Shown here: piece after piece, positions 8,873-17,326 of the stretch
Layout of the letters: the number at the start of each line of letters is the position of its first letter
How positions within the stretch are numbered: the stretch's first letter is position 1
Source: Flavobacteriaceae bacterium UBA4439
Lineage (GTDB): Bacteria > Bacteroidota > Bacteroidia > Flavobacteriales > Flavobacteriaceae
Direction: 5' to 3'
Assembly (NCBI GenBank): GCA_002390455.1
Contig: DGPN01000023.1
Span: forward strand, 47,703-111,702
DNA length: 64,000 nucleotides
Translations under genes and position numbers: made by a program
Notes under the pieces: model-generated
Seen by the model: only the letters and a program-made list of their open reading frames with translations
The model's database searches: none
What the model was told of the DNA's origin: nothing

Positions 8873-10333
8873 TTAGGGTATTAGATCTGTTGCAATTTTG
8901 GCGGAAAGCAAACACAGAGGGATGCCTCCACCGGGATGTACACTTCCACCACAAAAATATAAATTTTTGATTTTGGAACTGAAATTAGGATGCCTCAGAA
9001 AAGCAGCCATTTTATTGTTGCTGGAACTGCCGTATAGCGCCCCCAAATGTGAGGATGTTTTATGTTCAATCATCGGAGGCGTCAAAACCTCTTCTTCTTG
9101 AATCAGAGAATCCATATCAACTTTCAAAATGCGATTGAGTTTGGCGATTGTTTTTTTTCTCAATTCATTCTTAATCTGATTCCAATCCTGTCCGTGATCT
9201 GCAGGGGTGTTGATCATCACAAACCAGTTTTCAGCTCCTTTTGGGGCATCTGATGGAATATCTTTGGAGGTAATATTAACATAGACCGTAAAATCTTCAC
9301 TGGGTTTTTTTTGATTAAAAATGGCTTCAAATTCTGATTTATAGTCTTGAGAAAAAAAGATGTTATGCAAATCGAGTTGATCAAAAATCTTATTAATACC
9401 CCAATAAAAAATGACTGCCGAGCTAGAGCGTTCTTGACTTAAAATCCTTTGAGGAGCTTTGATGCCTTTCAGAAGATTTTTATAGGTGGGGAAAACGTCC
9501 ATATTGGATAGGACAATGTCGGCCAAAAGGGTATGATTTTTGGTTTTGATCCCCGTGGCCTTTCCATTTTCGACAAGGATTTGACTGACTTTTTCACCCA
9601 AGTGAAAACTAACGCCTTTTCTTTTGGCCAATTCAAAAAGAGATAGCGTAATTTGTTCCATTCCTCCATCGGGCACAAAAGTTCCAAACTCCTGTTCCAA
9701 GTGCTGAACCAATGTCATTATACCAGGGGTTTGATAGGGAGAAGAACCGTTGTAGGTGGCATAACGATCATACATTTGAACCAAATGTGGTTCTTTGAGC
9801 TGGGCCGCATTGACGGTATGGAGATTTTGATTGATTTCATAAAGGCTAAGATTGAGCAGCGCTTTAAGGGTTTTAACGGACAAAAAACCTTTGAATTTAT
9901 GTAACGATTGCTCCAAAAAAAGAGGGGCGGTTAATTCAAATTTTTTTTTAGCACGTTTGAGGTATTTTTCCAATACAGTAGCTTTTACGCCCAATTTATT
10001 GTGAACTTCTTGCAGAAAAAGTTTCGAGTCGGCATAAGCAGTAAGTTGGGTTTGATCCTCCCAAAAATACTGACAGGCGATTTTTTTCTTCTGATAAGTA
10101 AAAAAATCGCTGGCTTTTTCACCGTGAATTTCGAACAATTCGGTAACGTATTGTGGCATGGTAAACAAGGAGGGGCCAGCATCAAAGCGATAATCTCCCA
10201 AGGAGAAAGCACTCAGTTTTCCACCAGGGTAGTCATTGGCCTCAAAAACGGTTACCTTATACCCTTTTTTTGACAAACGCAAAGCCGCTGCAATACCTCC
10301 AATTCCCGCTCCGATGACCACTGCATTTTTCAT
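8873..10333 (-). CDS. crtD: Carotenoid 3,4-desaturase (CrtD-type, CrtI superfamily)
   Basis: A 486-residue FAD-dependent desaturase. The N-terminal dinucleotide loop VVIGAGIGGIAAALRL and the PGGKLSAF/FDAGPSLFTMPQ block are those of the CrtI superfamily. The C-terminal FCGGSVHPGGGIPLCLLSAK motif resembles CrtD more than phytoene desaturase. With a CruF next to it, the expected reaction is 3,4-desaturation of the 1-hydroxylated psi end. Its ATG overlaps the crtA stop by four bases and cruF follows after eight, so the three are translationally linked. A phytoene-desaturase-type paralogue lies at 12209-13666. Confidence 0.87.
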   Translation of the reverse strand: MKNAVVIGAGIGGIAAALRLSKKGYKVTVFEANDYPGGKLSAFSLGDYRFDAGPSLFTMPQYVTELFEIHGEKASDFFTYQKKKIACQYFWEDQTQLTAYADSKLFLQEVHNKLGVKATVLEKYLKRAKKKFELTAPLFLEQSLHKFKGFLSVKTLKALLNLSLYEINQNLHTVNAAQLKEPHLVQMYDRYATYNGSSPYQTPGIMTLVQHLEQEFGTFVPDGGMEQITLSLFELAKRKGVSFHLGEKVSQILVENGKATGIKTKNHTLLADIVLSNMDVFPTYKNLLKGIKAPQRILSQERSSSAVIFYWGINKIFDQLDLHNIFFSQDYKSEFEAIFNQKKPSEDFTVYVNITSKDIPSDAPKGAENWFVMINTPADHGQDWNQIKNELRKKTIAKLNRILKVDMDSLIQEEEVLTPPMIEHKTSSHLGALYGSSSNNKMAAFLRHPNFSSKIKNLYFCGGSVHPGGGIPLCLLSAKIATDLIP

Positions 10334-11025
10334 TTTCTAAGAGAATTTGGTTTGATGAATCCTGTATCAGAGAGAACGTGAAAACGGGCAAAGAGGTCTT
10401 CGCTATACCACTGCTGACTTCTTGTTTTTTTGATGATTTTTGCATGGGTTTGATCGCGGTAGGCAAATTTTTTAACGGCCTCGAAACTGTCCCAAAGGCT
10501 GAGGGTCGCCTGTTGAACAAAAGGCCACTCTCCAATCCCTTTGAAATACTGAACCCCTGTGGCATTTTCTATGGCTGCACTGGCAGAAGGAACCGATTTC
10601 CAAAATGCAATGAGTCGAGATGGCCTAAGGGTCGCCCGAGTGATGACTGCAACAGGCAATTCGGAATCAATGGTCGTTGACTTTTGTTCCGTAAAAGGAT
10701 TTTGACCGCTCCACAAGCCATGGCTTTTAACGGGCAACATTTTAAGGGTTCGAATAGAAGATGATTTTTGGTAGTAGGTTTGCATAAAACTATTGTGATT
10801 CAAAAAATCATCAGCCGATTCTTGATTGTCCCATACCCCCAAAAAGGCATATGTTCCAAAATCTGGCCACAGACTAAAACCATTCCCACCTCCAGTTCCC
10901 ATGAGCTTAAAGAACCTAAGCCCTTCTTTTTGTTTAAGTTTTCTGGGCGCAAGACCCATTTGAGCGAAAGCCCAGCGTTTATTTTTACGAAATTTGAAAA
11001 ATGTAATGGTCGTTACGCCTTCCAT
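10330..11025 (-). CDS. CrtA-related carotenoid hydroxylase (spheroidene monooxygenase family)
   Basis: A 231-residue protein with the conserved skeleton of CrtA: RWAFAQMGLAPRKL near the start, GLRFFKLMGTGGGNGF, WPDFGTYAFLGVW, GLWSGQNPF, ITRATLRPSRLIAFWKSVP and a closing W-x-x-D-L-F-A-R-F. Purple-bacterial CrtA oxidises C-2 of acyclic carotenoids. A CrtA-related enzyme in marine flavobacterium P99-3 is a carotenoid 2-hydroxylase of the myxol pathway. With crtD and cruF downstream, that 2-hydroxylase role is the best inference here. It is the first gene of the operon, with a 12-bp inverted repeat 74-133 bases upstream. Confidence 0.85.
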   Translation of the reverse strand: MEGVTTITFFKFRKNKRWAFAQMGLAPRKLKQKEGLRFFKLMGTGGGNGFSLWPDFGTYAFLGVWDNQESADDFLNHNSFMQTYYQKSSSIRTLKMLPVKSHGLWSGQNPFTEQKSTTIDSELPVAVITRATLRPSRLIAFWKSVPSASAAIENATGVQYFKGIGEWPFVQQATLSLWDSFEAVKKFAYRDQTHAKIIKKTRSQQWYSEDLFARFHVLSDTGFIKPNSLRK

Positions 11026-11098
11026 CTAAATCATGATCATCCTACAACACTAAGTTAGGGAAAAACTCTTATAAGGCTTGAAAATTAGGGGTTAAATA

Positions 11099-11158
11099 TA
11101 ACGCCTCTGCTAGGATTTTAGAATTTGACTTTAGGAGGTAGTAATCGCAGAGGCGTTA
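11099..11158. repeat. Perfect 12-bp inverted repeat with 36-bp spacer upstream of crtA
   Basis: TAACGCCTCTGC at 11099-11110 is mirrored exactly by GCAGAGGCGTTA at 11147-11158. The arms are far richer in G+C than the AT-rich 281-bp divergent intergenic region (11026-11306) around them. It lies between crtA (minus) and the small membrane ORF (plus). It could be an operator for a dimeric regulator or an RNA hairpin in a 5' leader; there is no T-tract, so it is not a normal terminator. Confidence 0.7.
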
Positions 11159-11279
11159 ATAAACCAAATTGAATTTAAACTTATTAAATATATAGAAAAA
11201 AAATTCACAAAAAAAAGGTTAAACAAAAAAAAATTCAAGCTGTTCTAATAAATCCTCAAATTATACCCTTGAAATTGAT

Positions 11280-11287
11280 TATATTTG
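11280..11287 (+). promoter_or_regulatory. -7 box TATATTTG for the microprotein-channel pair
   Basis: Exact TAnnTTTG match, 19 bases before the ATG of the 28-residue ORF. No TTG at the -33 position is visible. It suggests the small ORF and the channel share one transcript. Confidence 0.45.
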
Positions 11288-11306
11288 TTTACTATATTTA
11301 TTAGTT

Positions 11307-11393
11307 ATGACTTCTTCTTTTGTGGCATTTGTTGTTGTTGTTTCTATAGCTGGTGTAATGATCGCTATTTTCATCGACCTTTCTAAAAAGTAA
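11307..11393 (+). CDS. 28-residue single-pass membrane peptide
   Basis: An ATG-started ORF of 28 codons plus TAA. After MTSS comes an uninterrupted hydrophobic run (FVAFVVVVSIAGVMIAIFI) long enough for one transmembrane helix, then a short charged tail DLSKK. The -7 box 19 bases upstream and the K+ channel start six bases downstream favour a real gene. Small hydrophobic subunits of this kind are known elsewhere, for example KdpF of the Kdp K+ pump, but no homology is claimed. It could be an accessory subunit of the channel, a leader peptide, or chance. Confidence 0.5.
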   Translation: MTSSFVAFVVVVSIAGVMIAIFIDLSKK

Positions 11394-11399
11394 TCCTCG

Positions 11400-12101
11400 T
11401 TGAAATCTCCTGTTATTTTTGACAAATTTATTTATCTGCTCATCATTTTCAATGTAGCAGCCATGATTTTGGAATCTCACGTTTCGATTCGAAATGTTTA
11501 TGGTAATTATTTTAATGTTTTCGAGGCCATTTCTATTTATATTTTCTCTTTCGAGTATTTATATCGTATTCGTTTGGCCTATTTGGATAAGCGAATGAAA
11601 GGTGTTAAGAAATATATTTTTAGCACCTTTGGCTTAATTGATCTGATTTCGATCTTACCTTTCTTCCTCAATCAATTTGTAAAAGTTGATGGACGATTCC
11701 TGAGGATCTTAAGATTGTTTCGTTTAACCCGTATTTTTAAGTTGGGACGTGACAGTAGTTCTCTTCAGTTATTTGTCAGCGCATTAAAGGGGGTACAAAA
11801 CGAATTGAAGTTTACCCTCTTTCTTTCCGCACTGGCTATTTTGTTTTCTGCCTCTGCCATTTACTATCTTGAGAACGAAGTCCAACCAGAAAAGTTTTCC
11901 AGTATTACAGAATCTATATGGTGGGCTACGGTTTCTCTGGCTACGGTAGGGTATGGGGACGTTTATCCTGTAACGGTTGGCGGTAAAGTTTTTGCTTCTG
12001 TCATATCGTTGATTGGGATCGGTATAGTAGCCATTCCCACAGGGATCATTTCGGCCTCTTTTGTTGAAGAAATCAATAAAGTCAGAAGGGGAGAAAAATA
12101 A
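11400..12101 (+). CDS. Voltage-gated potassium channel (six-helix Kv type)
   Basis: A 233-residue channel subunit with S1-S6 architecture. S4 is seen at residues 99-114 with arginines every third position (RFLRILRLFRLTRIFKL). The pore helix leads into the selectivity filter TVGYGD at 182-187, followed by the S6 helix with GIGIVAIPTGI. There is no C-terminal RCK or cyclic-nucleotide domain; the protein ends soon after S6. The start is a TTG at 11400 right before a typical N-terminus. It sets membrane potential by K+ efflux in the inner membrane. Its place between carotenoid genes is unusual, and the upstream microprotein may be its partner. Confidence 0.92.
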   Translation: MKSPVIFDKFIYLLIIFNVAAMILESHVSIRNVYGNYFNVFEAISIYIFSFEYLYRIRLAYLDKRMKGVKKYIFSTFGLIDLISILPFFLNQFVKVDGRFLRILRLFRLTRIFKLGRDSSSLQLFVSALKGVQNELKFTLFLSALAILFSASAIYYLENEVQPEKFSSITESIWWATVSLATVGYGDVYPVTVGGKVFASVISLIGIGIVAIPTGIISASFVEEINKVRRGEK

Positions 12102-12193
12102 TTCTACTCTTAGAGCTTTTTCTTATCATTATAATTTCACAAATAGTACAGGGATTTATGGCCTCATTATCTAATAAAACATTAAGTTATTAA

Positions 12194-12201
12194 TAGCTTT
12201 G
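12194..12201 (+). promoter_or_regulatory. -7 box TAGCTTTG for crtI
   Basis: Exact TAnnTTTG match, ending seven bases before the crtI ATG. If used, the mRNA would have almost no leader. No -33 TTG is seen. Confidence 0.4.
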
Positions 12202-12208
12202 CAATGGT

Positions 12209-13666
12209 ATGAAAAAGAGCATCAGTATTATCGGTTCCGGTTTTTCTTCTTTGTCTGCAGCTTGTTATTTGGCACAGTTGGGACATCGGGTGGAAATTTT
12301 TGAAAAAAACAGTACGCCTGGAGGTCGGGCGCGTCAATTGAAAAGAGATGGATTTGTATTTGATATTGGTCCTTCTTGGTATTGGATGCCGGATGTATTC
12401 GAAAAGTTTTTTGGCGATTTTGGGAAAAAAGTCAGTGATTATTATCAGTTGGAACTATTGGATCCCGGATATCAGGTTTACTTTGGTAAAAACGACTCTA
12501 TACTGATCGGAAATTCCTTAGAAAAAATTTACACCGCTTTTGAAGCAGAGGAAAAAGGGAGTGCTGCACAGCTTAAAAAATTCATTGAGAAGGCCGCTGA
12601 TAATTATAGAATCGCCATAGATGAATTGGTCTATCGACCGGGGGTTTCACCGTTGGAGCTGGTCACACCAGATACCATCAAGAAATTGGGTTACTTTTTT
12701 TCGAATGTAAAAAGAGAAGTAACCCGATCGTTCAAAAATCCAAAACTGGCGCAAATCCTTCAGTTTCCCGTATTGTTTTTGGGGGCCAAACCCGAAGACA
12801 CTCCCGCCTTTTATAACTTTATGAATTTTGCCGACTTTGGTCTGGGGACTTGGCATCCCAAAGACGGGATGTACAGCATCGTAAAGGGTATGGTTCAACT
12901 GGCTGAAAGTTTGGGCGTAAAAATTCACCTTGACAGTGCTGTGGAGGAAATTCTTTTAGAGAATAAAAAAGCCATAGGGATCAAGATCAAAGGAAAAAAC
13001 ATTATGTCGGATATCGTTTTGAGCGGAGCCGACTATCACCATACCGAAACCCTACTGCCCAAAAATTTTAGAGCCTACAGCGAAGCCTATTGGGACAAAA
13101 AAACTTTTGCCCCTTCATCCCTGCTTTTTTATGTGGGATTGAACAAGAAGGTGAAAAATGTCTCCCACCACACCCTATTCTTTGACGTGGATTTCGATAT
13201 CCATGCCGAAACCATATACGACACGGCTCAGTGGCCAAAAGAGCCGCTTTTTTACGCCAATTTCCCATCCATTTCAGACCCTGATATGGCGCCGAAAGGA
13301 AAAGAAGCCTGTTTTCTTTTAATTCCCATTGCACCGGGATTAGAAGATACCGAAATACTGAGGAATCGTTATTTTGATATTGTCATGGAGCGATTGGAAA
13401 AACTAACCGACCAAAGTTTAAAGAACGATATTCTTTTTAGAGAGTCTTTTTGTGTCAATGATTTTATTTCGGTGTACAATTCCTATAAAGGGAACGCCTA
13501 TGGAATGGCCAATACGCTCTTGCAAACGGCATTCTTGAGGCCTAAATTGAAAAGTAAAAAAGTAAAAAATCTATACTTTACAGGACAATTGACCGTCCCT
13601 GGTCCTGGTGTACCTCCTGCATTGATCTCTGGAAAACTGGTAGCGGGCTTGATTGAAAAAGCTTAG
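12209..13666 (+). CDS. crtI: Phytoene desaturase (CrtI type)
   Basis: A 485-residue FAD enzyme introducing double bonds into phytoene to make lycopene. The N-terminal SIIGSGFSSLSAACYLAQLG loop, the PGGRARQ block with DIGPSWYWMPD, and the C-terminal LYFTGQLTVPGPGVPPALISG motif are those of flavobacterial CrtI. The closing motif differs from that of the crtD paralogue at 8873-10333. Unlike the common flavobacterial order, no phytoene synthase (crtB) follows; the next gene is convergent and unrelated, with interlocked stop codons. The precursor genes crtE and crtB and the cyclase must lie elsewhere. Confidence 0.92.
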   Translation: MKKSISIIGSGFSSLSAACYLAQLGHRVEIFEKNSTPGGRARQLKRDGFVFDIGPSWYWMPDVFEKFFGDFGKKVSDYYQLELLDPGYQVYFGKNDSILIGNSLEKIYTAFEAEEKGSAAQLKKFIEKAADNYRIAIDELVYRPGVSPLELVTPDTIKKLGYFFSNVKREVTRSFKNPKLAQILQFPVLFLGAKPEDTPAFYNFMNFADFGLGTWHPKDGMYSIVKGMVQLAESLGVKIHLDSAVEEILLENKKAIGIKIKGKNIMSDIVLSGADYHHTETLLPKNFRAYSEAYWDKKTFAPSSLLFYVGLNKKVKNVSHHTLFFDVDFDIHAETIYDTAQWPKEPLFYANFPSISDPDMAPKGKEACFLLIPIAPGLEDTEILRNRYFDIVMERLEKLTDQSLKNDILFRESFCVNDFISVYNSYKGNAYGMANTLLQTAFLRPKLKSKKVKNLYFTGQLTVPGPGVPPALISGKLVAGLIEKA

Positions 13667-14517
13667 AACCACCAATAAATAAAGACAAATTCATCATTTT
13701 TGACCTGGATAACACTGTCTAGTTTTTTGATATTTGTCCCAACTGTTGATTCGTATTCTACCAATTGCTCTGAGATTTGTTCCCACAATCCCAAGCGCTT
13801 GAAAAGATTGTATTTCAAATATTTCTCTTTTTGAAAATATTTTCGGTGTTTTACCCAAAAGTTGGTGTCGTATAGGTCAATTTTTTCCAACTCAAAAATC
13901 CACTTATTGGCTACCTGAGCTTCGAACTGGTCAACATAAACTTTTTCTTCTCGATCCGTGTTGAGCATTAAATATTTTAGGTCGGTTCCATCATAGGTGT
14001 TATTGACAAATCGTCCCACTTCCGAACCCAAAAACCTGAAGGTTCCATCCAATTTAATGGCTTCATATACTACCCTTGGAGGATTGAAAGGGTTGTAATT
14101 GTTGTAAAAAGAAAGAGGAGAATAAGGCAGCCCATCGGTCTCGTCAATAAATAAAAAAACACTGTCTCTATCTTGATCCCATTGTTCGTATAAATTGTTG
14201 TATAACATTCGGATCCATTGATTTTCTTCGATGTATATTTGGGTGTATTCTCTGATATCGATCATTTCATCTCTAAGACCAATAAGGTTATCGACATTGG
14301 ATTCTCTGTCTCCAAATTCTTCCCCTTGTCTTTCTACTCCAAAAGAAACCAATACCCCAAAAAATACAATAAGGAATTCTACAAAGCCTTTTTTGATTCG
14401 ATCATAAAAGTCTTGCATAGAGAATCGATCTCCCAATGTGATAATCCGCAACAACCAGTTGAGCTGTTCCTTCTTTATCCCTTTTTCTTTTTCTCTTTTG
14501 TTTAAATCGTCACTCAT
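13663..14517 (-). CDS. Single-pass membrane protein of unknown function (DUF6090-like pattern)
   Basis: A 284-residue protein with a charged cytoplasmic N-terminus, one hydrophobic segment at about residues 46-63 (FVEFLIVFFGVLVSFGVE), then a long polar domain beginning with GLRDEMIDIREYTQ. Many Bacteroidota proteins share this layout of a short membrane anchor followed at once by a helical acidic region, and some are filed as DUF6090. I cannot prove membership by eye. No catalytic motif is seen. It stands alone downstream of the addAB-like pair, 51 bases from it and in the same direction. Confidence 0.6.
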   Translation of the reverse strand: MSDDLNKREKEKGIKKEQLNWLLRIITLGDRFSMQDFYDRIKKGFVEFLIVFFGVLVSFGVERQGEEFGDRESNVDNLIGLRDEMIDIREYTQIYIEENQWIRMLYNNLYEQWDQDRDSVFLFIDETDGLPYSPLSFYNNYNPFNPPRVVYEAIKLDGTFRFLGSEVGRFVNNTYDGTDLKYLMLNTDREEKVYVDQFEAQVANKWIFELEKIDLYDTNFWVKHRKYFQKEKYLKYNLFKRLGLWEQISEQLVEYESTVGTNIKKLDSVIQVKNDEFVFIYWWF

Positions 14518-14568
14518 GGGAAATTATTTATTTAAATATATTGAATATAAAATGGAATTATGAATTAA

Positions 14569-17298
14569 TCAATCTTTGTCTTTAAAATTTACTTTGGGAT
14601 CGAAAATTTCTCTGATAATTTTAAATAAAGTTGCTTCAAAACGATCAAGATTTTCTGGATTAAGGGCTTGATCTAGATTGTTTCCGTGAGAAAAAGACAT
14701 AAAATACTGGGGTAGATTTCTGAAAGAAATAATCCCAGCAGCCGATTTTTGATGTTTGGACAAAAGAGGTTTTTGAACATAAGAATAAAGCAGAATCTGA
14801 AACAAATAGGCGTAATCTGTCTCCTGGTCAAAAATATCCCAATGGGGTAACTTGAGCTGTTTGGGTTGAATCATTCCAGTTTTATAATCGATGATTCTAA
14901 GGGTATCGTTGTAGAGGTCGATTCGATCAACTACACCAATTAATTTGACGGGGAAATCGAATCCGGGGAGTTGAACACTTTCCTCAAATCGATGTTCTAG
15001 CTGAAGTATTTTGATTTGATTTCCTTGCCGAACTGAATTTTCTTCAATGGCTAAGAAATCTAAAATTGACTTTTTCAACACTTCAAAAATAATGTGGTTA
15101 CGACCTGTTTTCTTCTGGGTGCCATGATAAATGGCTTGGTAGCGTTCCTCCATCAGAGGCAGCAAACGTTCCTTCATTTGCTTAAAATCAGTAGGTGTGA
15201 GAGTTTTATTTTGGTATGGGAGGTAGAGTTGCTCAACCACTTCGTGTACCAAATTTCCCTTGTCCATATGATTGATCGTGGACTCCATGCTGGTTTTTTT
15301 CCTGATCTTAAGCACCCTTTGGTAATAAAATTCTATTGGATCCCTCATGTATAGAGAAAGAGAGGAAGGGGAAAATCCTTTTTCGGCTATGGCACGCAAA
15401 CGCTGCTGAATGTTTTGGGTTTTTTCGATATAAAAATCCCCACGAGCTGGGGTTTTATAATTCAAGATGAGTTGATTTTCATGGATTTGGTGATCGGTTT
15501 GTTGTTGGAATTTTAATTGGTACAAAAAGCGACTCATTTCACCTGAATTCAACCCATCACTTTGGGTGTTATAGAGCAAATAAACTCTTTTGGCGCGCTG
15601 AAGAAGTCGGTAAAAATGATAGGTGTAGATGGCATCATTTTCCAAAAAAGTGGGCAAGTTGAATTTTTTCTTTAGATCGAAAGGTAGAAAAGATGTGTTC
15701 TTTTTTCCCGATGGCAAAATGCCCTCATTGAGATTGGTGATTATCAAATTGTCAAAATCCAACAAACGGGTTTCCAGCAAACCCATAAACTGGATGCCTT
15801 CCAATGGTTCTCCCAGAAAATCGATTTTTTCCCCTCTGATAAGTGTTCTGAAAACCAAAAGCAACAAGGGAAGGTTTTCAATGAAAGCATATTTTTGATG
15901 TATGGCTTCCAACTGATTAAAAAGGGATTTGAATTTTTGGAAATAGGCCAAATGGAGGGCCGCATCAGTTTCATTGGTTTGTTCCAAAAAGTCTGTGTAA
16001 AAATCGCATATACGGATCAAGCGTGACAGAAAGCCAGCAATGGAATCAACTGGAGCAAAAAAACAATGGTTAATGGCCTTAGTATTGTCCAAGGCATAGA
16101 GTTTGTTTTGAGAAAAACGAAATAAATTTTTGGCCTCCATCTCCTTCAAATATTCCTCGAGATTTAAATCGTGAAATTGGAGCAACGAAAGACACCAAGG
16201 AGTGGACAACAGGCTTTTGAAGTTTTTATAAAAGAAAGAACCCTTCTTGGTGTTGAGGTGCAATTGAAAAAACAATTCGAAAAAATCGGCGGCAGGGGTC
16301 TCTTTGAGTGGATATCCCATGGTGACATTCCAAGTTAAAGCAACGTCATCTATGGCAGAAATTGCGGGTGTCAACAAGGTTTCATTCCCCAAAACAACGG
16401 CGGTTTTTTCGTCGGGATGATCCGTTGCCAATTGGGCTGCTAATTGGGTTGCGTATTTGGCTTGTGCAACATTTTTGCTCACACCAATGAGCTCTATTTT
16501 TTTTGTCTTAGTATAATTTTTTTTAAATGAAGTCGGTTTGGCACGAAGGGATTTCCATTCTCTATGATACTTCCGGATGAATTTCCCTGCGGCATGAACC
16601 TTGTCTTGAAAGAAATGGTGGTCGATATCCCAATAGACTTTTCCCTTCTTTCTGGAAATAAATCCTTGAATGATTTGAGACTCGGATTCATTGAGGGCAT
16701 TGAAGCCAACAAAATAGTGGTATTTGTCCGTCTGATTGAGATAAAATTCCAAATTGGCGACTGCTTCCCTGAAAATCAAACCCAGTGTAGCTTGCTGTTT
16801 TTGTTGAAGCCTCTGACTCAATGATTCGTATAGTGCGGGCATAATTCTCCAAAATTCCAGATGATTTTGAATGAGATTACTTTGATCTTCGTTATGAGCC
16901 CATTGGGTCATTTCCTGAAGTGAAAACTGAAAGTCAAATAAGGTTTTGACATTGACCAAATGGGCATCCATCTCATTGAAGTCGGACAAAATCACTGAGG
17001 CCCAGCCCAAAAATTGATCGAATGAATCCCGATTTTTTTCATCAGAAACATCTTGATATGCGGCATAAAACTCGAAAATCAAATCTACTGGAGCTACCTT
17101 TTTTAAGGTGGAGAGTTCCTCGACAAAATTTTCAATACTTATGATTTCCGGAGCAAAAGCTGGTTTTTGAATTTGACGGGCCAATGCGTTTTTCAGAAAT
17201 AAACTTGCCCGACGACTGGGCACTACAATTTTGATGGATTCAAAAGGATATTTTGAATTGATAATTTCTTCTGCTATTTCATCAAGAAAAGTTTTCAT
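14569..17298 (-). CDS. AddB-like PD-(D/E)XK exonuclease subunit
   Basis: A 909-residue partner of the downstream-numbered UvrD-type helicase. The N-terminal KIVVPSRRASLFLKNAL replaces a Walker A, as in the inactivated helicase fold of AddB. The C-terminal nuclease is intact: VVDRIDLYNDTLRIIDYKTG supplies the catalytic D, the second acid and the lysine. The iron-sulfur cysteines of Bacillus AddB are not seen: the segment before the nuclease reads SLYMRDPIEFYYQ, and no Cys cluster closes the protein. It would process double-strand ends for recombination. It starts 28 bases after addA. Confidence 0.85.
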   Translation of the reverse strand: MKTFLDEIAEEIINSKYPFESIKIVVPSRRASLFLKNALARQIQKPAFAPEIISIENFVEELSTLKKVAPVDLIFEFYAAYQDVSDEKNRDSFDQFLGWASVILSDFNEMDAHLVNVKTLFDFQFSLQEMTQWAHNEDQSNLIQNHLEFWRIMPALYESLSQRLQQKQQATLGLIFREAVANLEFYLNQTDKYHYFVGFNALNESESQIIQGFISRKKGKVYWDIDHHFFQDKVHAAGKFIRKYHREWKSLRAKPTSFKKNYTKTKKIELIGVSKNVAQAKYATQLAAQLATDHPDEKTAVVLGNETLLTPAISAIDDVALTWNVTMGYPLKETPAADFFELFFQLHLNTKKGSFFYKNFKSLLSTPWCLSLLQFHDLNLEEYLKEMEAKNLFRFSQNKLYALDNTKAINHCFFAPVDSIAGFLSRLIRICDFYTDFLEQTNETDAALHLAYFQKFKSLFNQLEAIHQKYAFIENLPLLLLVFRTLIRGEKIDFLGEPLEGIQFMGLLETRLLDFDNLIITNLNEGILPSGKKNTSFLPFDLKKKFNLPTFLENDAIYTYHFYRLLQRAKRVYLLYNTQSDGLNSGEMSRFLYQLKFQQQTDHQIHENQLILNYKTPARGDFYIEKTQNIQQRLRAIAEKGFSPSSLSLYMRDPIEFYYQRVLKIRKKTSMESTINHMDKGNLVHEVVEQLYLPYQNKTLTPTDFKQMKERLLPLMEERYQAIYHGTQKKTGRNHIIFEVLKKSILDFLAIEENSVRQGNQIKILQLEHRFEESVQLPGFDFPVKLIGVVDRIDLYNDTLRIIDYKTGMIQPKQLKLPHWDIFDQETDYAYLFQILLYSYVQKPLLSKHQKSAAGIISFRNLPQYFMSFSHGNNLDQALNPENLDRFEATLFKIIREIFDPKVNFKDKD

Positions 17299-17326
17299 CG
17301 GCCTTATTGATTCATGGGGTGGAAGG

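Noticed and set aside
8873..13666. Treating both CrtI-superfamily genes as phytoene desaturases
   Set aside because: Their C-terminal motifs differ and one is operonic with cruF and crtA, which points to CrtD.
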